From Streptomyces cinnabarinus (GTDB lineage Bacteria > Actinomycetota > Actinomycetes > Streptomycetales > Streptomycetaceae): a stretch of DNA of 64,000 bases. Where the stretch lies: positions 744,001-808,000 of the forward strand of contig NZ_CP114413.1 in NCBI RefSeq assembly GCF_027270315.1. Direction: 5' to 3'. The stretch's first letter is position 1; each line of letters opens with the position of its first letter. Below, in pieces: positions 1 through 6,042 of this stretch. Made by a program: the position numbers and the translations under genes. Under the pieces are notes generated by a model. It saw only the letters and a program-made list of their open reading frames with translations. It made no database searches and had not been told where the DNA came from.

Positions 1-447
1 GTCGGTGAAGGTGCGGGTGGGCGGACGTACCGCGAAGTCGTCCCAGGTCGTCATGGCCCGTGCCCGGGCCCGGAAGCTCGGGCCGAGGCGGGGGTCGGCG
101 GCCATCTCCCCTTGCAGGTACTCATGGCTCCAGGGGCGGCGGGACTCGGCCGCCAGGAGTTCGGCGCCCGCCCGATGGCCGACGATCTCCTCCACCTCCC
201 AGGCGCAGGCGCCCCAGGTGTGGTCCCAGTGGTGGTGCGTGTACACCAGGCGACGGGCAGCGGGCAGACCGGCCCCGGCCATGGCCGACTGCACGAGCCG
301 GGCGTGGCCGGGGCTCTGGCCGGCGTCGATCACCGTGCTGCCCGCGTCGTCGGCGACCACCGCGACGCAGGGCATGACGGCGTCCGGGTCCGGATCCCCT
401 GCGTGGATCCAGACCCGGCCGGACAGCTGGCGCAACGGAGTCGGCAT
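1..447 (-). CDS. MBL-fold metallo-hydrolase, C-terminus cut by window edge
   Basis: The first 149 residues of a metallo-beta-lactamase-fold hydrolase are visible; the gene runs off the left edge. The metal-binding signature HHHWDH (HxHxDH type) lies near residue 71 inside THHHWDHTWG, preceded by a hydrophobic strand and a DAG segment typical of the fold. The family hydrolyses esters, thioesters or lactones with a dinuclear metal site; the substrate cannot be read here. The ATG is preceded by CAGACT six bases upstream and no Shine-Dalgarno, so it may be leaderless. It is followed in the same direction by nothing visible; wrbA lies 50 bp upstream on the same strand. Confidence 0.85.
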   Translation of the reverse strand, partial: MPTPLRQLSGRVWIHAGDPDPDAVMPCVAVVADDAGSTVIDAGQSPGHARLVQSAMAGAGLPAARRLVYTHHHWDHTWGACAWEVEEIVGHRAGAELLAAESRRPWSHEYLQGEMAADPRLGPSFRARARAMTTWDDFAVRPPTRTFTD

Positions 448-497
448 GCCCGCAGTCTGTCAGGGGTCAGCGGGCGTGGCGCCGCCGTCGCCCCGGC

Positions 498-1121
498 TCA
501 GGCCGCGGCACGGCCCGCCTTGAGGGCGCCCGCGATCTCGACGGTCCGGCGCGCCTGGTGGCGGGCCGCCTGGAGCTGAACCTCGCCGGGGGCGCCGGCG
601 CCGGCCACATGGGAGCTGCCGTAGGGGTTGCCGGACTGGAACTGGATGAGCTGGATGGGGTCGGTGTAGCCGGGCGGGACGATGATGCCGCCCCAGTGGT
701 AGAAGGTGTTGCCCAACGCCAGCAGGGTGGACTCCTGGCCGCCGTGGGCGGTGTTGGAGGCGGTGAAGGCCGAGTACACCTTGCCCGCGAGCTTGCCCTG
801 GAACCACAGTGGCCCGGTGCTCTCCATGAACACCCGTAGCTGGCTGGCCGGGTTGCCGAAGCGGGTAGGGGTGCCGAACAGCACCACGTCGGCCCACTCC
901 AGGTCGTCATGGCTCGCGAGTTCGACATCGGCGGTGTCCGCGAGGTGCTGGACCCACTCCTGCCGGAGGTTGATCACCTCCTGCGGAGTCGTCTCCGGGA
1001 CCTTGCGCAGTCGTACCTGAGCACCGGCCTTCTCCGCACCCTCGACCGCCGCCTGCGCCAGAGCGTGCACGGTGCCCGTGGCGCTGTAGTAGATGATCGA
1101 GACATTGACGGAATCCGACAT
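498..1121 (-). CDS. wrbA: WrbA-type NAD(P)H:quinone oxidoreductase (flavodoxin family)
   Basis: A 207-residue flavodoxin-like protein. The FMN phosphate-binding loop YYSATGTVHALAQ is near residues 11-23, PTRFGNPASQ near 85-94 and the GGQES/GNTFYHWGGI flavin-contact segments near 130-150, all typical of WrbA. The family reduces quinones by two electrons using NAD(P)H. The ATG has a good Shine-Dalgarno (GAAGGAAGGGA). It diverges from an ECF41 sigma factor, and its upstream region has CCTCACA-N16-CGTC, an ECF41-type promoter, so it is the likely target of that sigma factor. The C-terminal 40 residues are longer and Ala/Arg-rich compared with E. coli WrbA. Confidence 0.9.
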   Translation of the reverse strand: MSDSVNVSIIYYSATGTVHALAQAAVEGAEKAGAQVRLRKVPETTPQEVINLRQEWVQHLADTADVELASHDDLEWADVVLFGTPTRFGNPASQLRVFMESTGPLWFQGKLAGKVYSAFTASNTAHGGQESTLLALGNTFYHWGGIIVPPGYTDPIQLIQFQSGNPYGSSHVAGAGAPGEVQLQAARHQARRTVEIAGALKAGRAAA

Positions 1122-1169
1122 CGGTTCCCTTCCTTCGTCACCTGGCTAGTGTTTCCGTTCATCAGGTAC

Positions 1170-1196
1170 GACGACGCAGCCCCGCGAAATGTGAGG
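1170..1196 (-). promoter_or_regulatory. ECF41-type promoter of wrbA
   Basis: Read on the minus strand, CCTCACA (1196-1190) is followed by exactly 16 bases and CGTC (1173-1170). The published ECF41 promoter has TGTCACA at -35 and CGTC at -10. The start would lie about 42 bases before the wrbA ATG, leaving room for its Shine-Dalgarno. The same element drives the sigma gene in the opposite direction. Confidence 0.75.
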
Positions 1197-1230
1197 CCGA
1201 CCGCGCAGAATGCGGGGCCACGGGCGTCCG

Positions 1231-1257
1231 CCTCACAGATGCAGCCGATGTCTCGTC
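1231..1257 (+). promoter_or_regulatory. ECF41-type autoregulatory promoter of the sigma gene
   Basis: CCTCACA (1231-1237), 16 bases, then CGTC (1254-1257): the same heptamer, spacing and -10 as the divergent wrbA promoter. Transcription would begin near 1264, which excludes the upstream TTG at 1262 as the start codon and supports the ATG at 1301. Confidence 0.75.
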
Positions 1258-1300
1258 GGACTTGACGGGGGACGAGACGACCGAGGGAGTCGGCGACACC

Positions 1301-2239
1301 ATGACCTACGCATCCGGGGCCGAGCACAGCCGGCCCGATCCGGGCCTGAGCGCGATCATGAACGAGCGGCAGCAGCTGCTCGGCCTCACCTACCGGCTGC
1401 TCGGCTCACTGACCGAGGCCGAGGACGTCGTCCAGGAGACCTACACCCGCTGGTACGCCATGTCCGCGGCGCAGCGGGAGGCGATCGAGTCGCCCGGCGC
1501 CTGGCTGACCACCGTGGCCAGCCGGATCTGTCTCGACCAGCTCGGCTCGGCGCGGGCCAGGCGGGAACGCTATGTGGGCGAGTGGGTGCCGGAGCCGCTG
1601 CCCGCGAGCACGGACTGGGTCAGCGGGCGGTGGGGCGGCGGCACCGCGATCGACCCGGCCGACCGGGTCACCCTCGACGAGTCGATCAACATGGCCTTCC
1701 TCGTCGTACTGGAGCTGATGACGCCCGCCGAGCGGGTCGCGTTCATCCTGCACGACGTCTTCCGGTACTCGTTCGCCGAGGTGGCCTCGATCGTCGGCCG
1801 CAGTGAGCCCGCCTGTCGGCAGCTCGCCTCGTCGGCCCGCCGCCGGATCCGCGCCGCGCAGCCCGCCGCGGTTCCCGCGGCCGGGCGCGCCGACACCGTG
1901 CGGGCGTTCAAGCGGGCCTGGGCGGCGAAGGACATCGACGCCCTGATCGGGCTGCTGGCGCCCGGCGCCACGGCGACCGGCGACGGTGGCGGTCTGGTGC
2001 GGGCCGTGCTCCGTCCGATCGAGGGCGCCGAGGAGATCGCCCGCTTCTTCGCCGGGCGGATGGACGTGGTGCCCGACCTGGAGCTGCTGGAGACCACGGT
2101 CAACGGTCAGCCCGGTCTGGTCGCGCAGGTGGACGGGGTGCCCGTCTCGGTGCTGGCGTTCGAGGTGACGGGCGAGCGGATCCAGCAGATCTGGTCGGTG
2201 CTCAACCCCGACAAGCTCCGGCTGTGGAGGGAAGGTTGA
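1301..2239 (+). CDS. ECF41-family RNA polymerase sigma factor with SnoaL-like C-terminal domain (SigJ type)
   Basis: A 312-residue sigma factor. Region 2 (about 16-85, with LTEAEDVVQETYTRW) and region 4 (about 135-185, helix-turn-helix FAEVASIVGRSEPACRQLASSAR) are followed by a SnoaL-like domain. The three ECF41 signatures are present: WVPEP at 95-99 (family WLPEP), DGGG at 228-231, and NPDKL at 302-306. In this group the fused C-terminal domain replaces an anti-sigma factor and both inhibits and supports activity. I chose the ATG at 1301 because GAGGGAG precedes it and because the promoter leaves no room for the TTG at 1262. It is divergent from wrbA and both share the same promoter type. 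Confidence 0.93.
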   Translation: MTYASGAEHSRPDPGLSAIMNERQQLLGLTYRLLGSLTEAEDVVQETYTRWYAMSAAQREAIESPGAWLTTVASRICLDQLGSARARRERYVGEWVPEPLPASTDWVSGRWGGGTAIDPADRVTLDESINMAFLVVLELMTPAERVAFILHDVFRYSFAEVASIVGRSEPACRQLASSARRRIRAAQPAAVPAAGRADTVRAFKRAWAAKDIDALIGLLAPGATATGDGGGLVRAVLRPIEGAEEIARFFAGRMDVVPDLELLETTVNGQPGLVAQVDGVPVSVLAFEVTGERIQQIWSVLNPDKLRLWREG

Positions 2240-2282
2240 CCGTAACTGCGGGCTGACCGTCAGGACTTCCGGACCGCCGCTG

Positions 2283-3059
2283 TCACCTGCCGTAACGCCG
2301 GTCCCGGACCGCGTAGGAACGCAGTGCGCGCAGGAGGTCTATCTGCCGGAAGGCGGGCCACAGGACTTCCACGAAGTGCACCTCCGCGTACGCGGACTGC
2401 CAGAGCAGGAAACCGGACAGGCGCTGCTCGCCGGAGGTGCGGATGATGAAGTCGGTGTCGGGGCCCGCCGGGGAGTAGAGGTTGTCGGAGATGTGCTGGA
2501 GGTCGAAGTTCTCGGCCAGCTCGCGGGGGTCGCCGCCGGAGGAGATGTGCTTGTCGAAGGCGGACCGCACCGCGTCGATGATCTCGCGCCGACCGCCGTA
2601 GCCGACCGCCACGTCGACCTTGAGCCCGTTGCGGCCGGTGGTGGGCGCCACGGCGTCCTTCAGCGAGCGCGAGGTCTCGCCCGGCAGCAGGTCGAGGGCG
2701 CCGATGACCTCGATCCGCCAGTCCTCGTCGGCCGCGCAGATACTGGCCACGGTCTCCTCGATGATTTCGAGCAGCGGGCCGAGTTCGGCCGGGGGCCGGT
2801 GGAGGTTGTCGTCGGAGAGCATCCACAGCGTGACGTGCTCGATGTCCGCGGCGTCGCACCAGCGCAGGAAGTCGCCGACCTTCGCACCGCCGACCCGGTA
2901 GCCCTCGCGTACGTCGTCGTGTCCGGCACCGCGGGCCCAACGGCGGTTGCCGTCGAGCATGATGGCGACGTGCCGTGGGCGTGGCTTGCCGTCCAGCTTG
3001 CGCGCCAGTCGCTTGACGTACACGGCCTCCAATGCCGCGCGAAGCGCCCTATAGGCCAC
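2283..3059 (-). CDS. Short-chain cis-prenyltransferase (isoprenyl diphosphate synthase, Rv1086-like)
   Basis: A 258-residue cis-prenyltransferase that condenses isopentenyl diphosphate onto an allylic primer with Z geometry. The catalytic Asp is D36 in HVAIMLDGNRRWA; the usual FSTENW block is replaced by LSDDNLHRP; RTSGEQRLSGFLLWQSAY near 210-228 is the C-terminal diphosphate-binding signature. This set of motifs resembles the mycobacterial Z,E-farnesyl diphosphate synthase Rv1086 more than the undecaprenyl synthase. GTG at 3059 has an upstream AGGGA; an in-frame ATG at 3131 would add 24 residues unlike the family. It lies just downstream of the rppA-cupin genes on the same strand but 103 bp away. 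Confidence 0.88.
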   Translation of the reverse strand: MAYRALRAALEAVYVKRLARKLDGKPRPRHVAIMLDGNRRWARGAGHDDVREGYRVGGAKVGDFLRWCDAADIEHVTLWMLSDDNLHRPPAELGPLLEIIEETVASICAADEDWRIEVIGALDLLPGETSRSLKDAVAPTTGRNGLKVDVAVGYGGRREIIDAVRSAFDKHISSGGDPRELAENFDLQHISDNLYSPAGPDTDFIIRTSGEQRLSGFLLWQSAYAEVHFVEVLWPAFRQIDLLRALRSYAVRDRRYGR

Positions 3060-3162
3060 GTGCCCTGTCCCTTCGTCCCCACCGACCGCTAGTGGGGGCC
3101 ACCGTATCTCCCGGGACGGAGCTTCAGCCATCGGCCCTGTTCGGGCCGCCGCGCACGGCCTC

Positions 3163-3675
3163 TCAGGCGGTGCGGTACGCGACCCGCTCGGCCACGTCGG
3201 CCAGTTCCGTGCGCCAGACCTGGTCGACGGGGCGCGTCGGCGATGGCTTTGCGACCGTGTTCGACGAGGCCCGCGATATGGCGTTCCACGCGGGTGAGGG
3301 GAAGCTCTCGAAGAGCATCTTCACCGGCTTGTCGGTGGCGTTGCGGAACGCGTGCGGGGTGCCGGGCGGGACGAACATGCAGCTGCCCGCGGCGGCACGG
3401 ACGACCCGGTCGCCCTTGGCGGACTCCCAGTGGTGCCAGGTGTCGCCGGTGCGCTTGACCGGCTCGAAGCACAGGAGGTCCAGCTCGCCGTCCAGGACAT
3501 AGAAGAACTCCTGGGAGTGCTGATGGACATGGGCTCCGACATCGAATCCGGGCGGCACGATCACCTCGAAGACCGAGACGGAGGAGCCCATCTCCTTGGT
3601 GGCCCTGAAGGTCACCGACTGCGCCGGGGTGACCAGCTTGCGCCAGGCGCCGGCCGGGACCATGAGGTCGGTCAT
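3163..3675 (-). CDS. Cupin-domain protein, flaviolin-forming monooxygenase type (MomA-like), C-terminus atypical
   Basis: A 170-residue single-domain cupin. Cupin motif 1 (GAHVHQHSQEFFYVLDGE, about 47-64) supplies metal ligands; motif 2 is VPPGTPHAFRN near 104-114. Small cupins directly downstream of rppA convert tetrahydroxynaphthalene to flaviolin-type quinones, and this one lies 63 bp after the type III PKS. The Shine-Dalgarno GGAAGCGGAG precedes the ATG. After about residue 128 the reading frame becomes Ser/Pro-rich, whereas the +1 frame reads VERHIAGLVEHGRKAIADAP, a more family-like helix, before the original frame resumes with VDQVWRTELADV. A pair of compensating frameshifts may have scrambled about 20 residues. 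Confidence 0.75.
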   Translation of the reverse strand: MTDLMVPAGAWRKLVTPAQSVTFRATKEMGSSVSVFEVIVPPGFDVGAHVHQHSQEFFYVLDGELDLLCFEPVKRTGDTWHHWESAKGDRVVRAAAGSCMFVPPGTPHAFRNATDKPVKMLFESFPSPAWNAISRASSNTVAKPSPTRPVDQVWRTELADVAERVAYRTA

Positions 3676-3738
3676 AACTCCGCTTCCTGTGGGGTCGCGC
3701 GGGGGTTCACGCGCTCAGGCGTGCAGGCGTTCCGAGGT

Positions 3739-4728
3739 TCAGGCGAACGTCCGCGGGGCACCGTCGGCCGCCCAGGTAGCGAGGGCCATCTCGGCGGTGA
3801 TGCCGGGGCCGAACCCCGCGATCATGCCGGACGCGCCGGGGGCCGGGGTCTCCTCGTCGAACAGCCTGCGGTCGACCTCCAGGTACTTCGCGAGGTCGTC
3901 GAGGATGCGCGGACCGCCCGCGTGGATGATGTAGAAGTCGAGCTTGCCCGCGTCCCAGCTATGGTCCTTGGCCAGTACGCGCAGGACCGGGGCGAGCGGC
4001 TCCATGGTGCCGGGGACCCGGCGGTCGAGCTGGAAGTGGAAGCCGGTGTCCTTGACCGCGTAGGAGATCCAGTCCTCGGTGCCCGGGATGAGGTAGGAGG
4101 CGTTGCGCTCCAGGTCGATGCCGACGCCGCCCTCACCGCGGACGGCGGCGGCGAAAGCGTCGCCGAACAGGCCGTCCGAGAGCAGCGAGCCGATGTCGTC
4201 CGCGTCGGGCTGGTAGCACAGCGAGCACACTTCGCAGGAGACGATCAGGACGTTGCTGCCGGGGTGGGCGGTGCAGAAGTCGTGGCCGCGGTTGATCGCC
4301 GCTCCGCCTGCCGCGCAGCCGAGTTGGGCGATGGGGATCTGCCGGGTCTCGGAGCGGAAGCCCAGGGTGTTGATGAGCCACGCCGTCAGCGACGGCATCA
4401 GGAACCCGGTGCACGACACATAGATGATCGCGTCGATGTCCCGGGCCCTCAACTCGGCGTTGGCCAGGGCCTCTTGGATGACCCGGGGGGTGCGCTTCTT
4501 GGACTCGGTCTCGTAGGTGCGGTTGCGCGCCTCGAAGCCCGGGTGATGGAGCGTCTTCTCGATGGGCTGGACGATGTGCCGCTTCTTGACACCGGTGTTC
4601 CGGATCAGCCGGAGCGCCAGGGCGAGTTGCGGCTTGCCGGCATGCGCCTGGGCGGCGAACTCCAGGGTCTCTTCGAGGGTGGTGACATGTTCGGGAGCAT
4701 TCATCGCCGGCATGCAGAGCCTCGGCAT
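3739..4728 (-). CDS. rppA: RppA-type 1,3,6,8-tetrahydroxynaphthalene synthase (type III PKS) missing the catalytic-Asn segment
   Basis: A 329-residue chalcone-synthase-superfamily protein closely resembling RppA, which makes tetrahydroxynaphthalene from five malonyl-CoA. Catalytic Cys is C138 in QLGCAAGG and His is H269 in IIHAGGPRIL. The protein then goes from LEVDRRLF (283-290) straight to DEETPAPGASGM and the terminal GFGPGITAEM. In known RppA proteins about 26 residues lie here, including the SRATLTE-x-GNIAS stretch that carries the third catalytic residue, Asn. The reading frame stays open, so this is an in-frame deletion. As read, the enzyme should be inactive or severely altered. A cupin follows in the operon. 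The start at 4728 matches RppA numbering exactly (C138). Confidence 0.85.
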   Translation of the reverse strand: MPRLCMPAMNAPEHVTTLEETLEFAAQAHAGKPQLALALRLIRNTGVKKRHIVQPIEKTLHHPGFEARNRTYETESKKRTPRVIQEALANAELRARDIDAIIYVSCTGFLMPSLTAWLINTLGFRSETRQIPIAQLGCAAGGAAINRGHDFCTAHPGSNVLIVSCEVCSLCYQPDADDIGSLLSDGLFGDAFAAAVRGEGGVGIDLERNASYLIPGTEDWISYAVKDTGFHFQLDRRVPGTMEPLAPVLRVLAKDHSWDAGKLDFYIIHAGGPRILDDLAKYLEVDRRLFDEETPAPGASGMIAGFGPGITAEMALATWAADGAPRTFA

Positions 4729-5053
4729 ATCTGGGATCCACTTCCTCAGAGTCTCGACAGCTAGGGCAGTGGAGCGTCGCGCTGAAGGCAGATCGACCCG
4801 CCGGGAGGCAGGCGGGCAGCCCGAACTCCCGGTTGCTACGGGAGGAGGCGGGATGTGGAACGGCCCGTCAGCCACAGCACGCTGACGGCGGGTTGAGCCT
4901 GTCCTTCAGGCGAAGGGGACTTCAGCTGCTCGGACCAGACAGCCGGCCAGGGGCTGTTTTCGGGCAGGGAAGGCGTGCGGAAATCGTGATACGGGAGAGA
5001 CGCCGACGTCTTCGCCCAACAACCCGTGCAACAAAGGGCGTTGCCGGTGCGGA
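4729..5053. other. Intergenic region upstream of rppA and downstream of the SARP gene
   Basis: About 325 bp without a convincing gene. It must hold the rppA promoter. A short inverted repeat (CCCGCC/GGCGGG near 4797-4816) and several GC-rich half-hairpins are visible; no T-tract terminator is present. Confidence 0.5.
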
Positions 5054-5764
5054 CTACGCCGTGGTCAGCTCCCGGATCAGTTCCGTCATCCGCGGGGAAG
5101 GCGAGACCCGCAGCTCCTGCTGGAGGAGTCTGCGGTACTCCAGATAGTGCTTGACCGCGCAGGCAACATTGCCCTCCGCCGCGTGGACCTCGATGGCGAT
5201 CCGGTGGGCGGTCTCCCGGAAGGGATCGACGACGGTCGCAGCGAGGGCGGCCTGATGCGCCGCCAGGTACCGGTCCAGGGCGAGAAAGTGCTGCGCCAGC
5301 CCTTCCAGGGCGTACAGCCGCATCTGGTCCCAGCGTTCACGTTCGATCATCAGCCACTCGTCGTCCCACCCCGGGAGCAGCGGCCGGCCGAGATCCTCGA
5401 CCAGCCGGTCGAGGTCGCTCGGCGCGGTGCGCACCCCGCCCTCCAGGAGCTGCCGGGCAGCGGCGCAGACCTCCCCGTGGTCCACGGAGACAGACGGCGA
5501 CAACGCGAGCCGGTGGCCGTCGCAGACCACGACGGTCCGCGGCCCGAGCTTCCGGCTCTGACACAGGGCCGACCGGAGGTTGGCGGCCGCCCGACACGGC
5601 GGGCACTCCGGCCAGAGCTGCTCGGCGGCGGCCCGCCGGTGAATCCCTTCACTGCGCACCGCAAGCAGGGCGAGCAGCCGCTGAGCCCCCACCGGGACGG
5701 CGACCGAACGCCCGGCCCGGATTAATTCAAATGGCCCCAGGATTTCGAGACGTACTGCGTTCAT
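5054..5764 (-). CDS. SARP-family transcriptional activator (small AfsR/CinR1 type)
   Basis: A 236-residue protein with an OmpR-like winged helix (about 5-95, LEILGPFELIRAGRSV...LLALLAVRSEG) followed by a bacterial transcriptional activation domain of TPR-like helices (about 100-235, ending LRVSPSPRMTELIREL). This is the minimal SARP layout of pathway-specific antibiotic activators; CinR1 of the cinnamycin cluster is a RiPP example. It diverges from the PatG-like protease/peptide operon. The 278-bp spacer has three direct repeats with 11-bp period, as expected for its binding site. I placed the start at MNAVRLEIL (5764); upstream in-frame codons run through the repeats and lack family similarity. 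Confidence 0.88.
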   Translation of the reverse strand: MNAVRLEILGPFELIRAGRSVAVPVGAQRLLALLAVRSEGIHRRAAAEQLWPECPPCRAAANLRSALCQSRKLGPRTVVVCDGHRLALSPSVSVDHGEVCAAARQLLEGGVRTAPSDLDRLVEDLGRPLLPGWDDEWLMIERERWDQMRLYALEGLAQHFLALDRYLAAHQAALAATVVDPFRETAHRIAIEVHAAEGNVACAVKHYLEYRRLLQQELRVSPSPRMTELIRELTTA

Positions 5765-5898
5765 CACAGCTAACACTGTGCTCGACGCGTTTTTCGGCTG
5801 CAACCGCTGTGACCCCGTCGGACCAGGCACGCACGCCCTGATGGGCGTTTTTGGAATCTTCTTTCCGGCACGCCGAAAATAATTTCGCGACACACCGA

Positions 5899-5927
5899 GA
5901 ACGCATTCAGAACGCTCCACGAACGCA
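5899..5927 (+). promoter_or_regulatory. SARP-type direct repeats (GAACGC, 11-bp period) upstream of the peptide operon
   Basis: GAACGCA, GAACGCT and GAACGCA begin at 5899, 5910 and 5921, exactly 11 bp apart; a degenerate fourth copy (CAATGCC) begins at 5932. SARPs bind heptameric direct repeats on one face of the helix just upstream of a -10 box. AT-rich -10 candidates (TAAATG near 5946, CATATT at 5955) follow. The operon start codon is at 6043. Confidence 0.65.
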
Positions 5928-6042
5928 TCTTCAATGCCTCATCAATAAATGTTCCATATTTCTCCGAATATCTGCGGAACATCTTTGTGGGAAACCAGTC
6001 TGGAAGCCGAAAGGACCACAGGGTCCGGGAACGGAGGAGCGG

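Noticed and set aside
1262..1300. TTG start for the ECF41 sigma factor
   Set aside because: It lies at the predicted transcription start of the ECF41 promoter; the ATG at 1301 has a Shine-Dalgarno.
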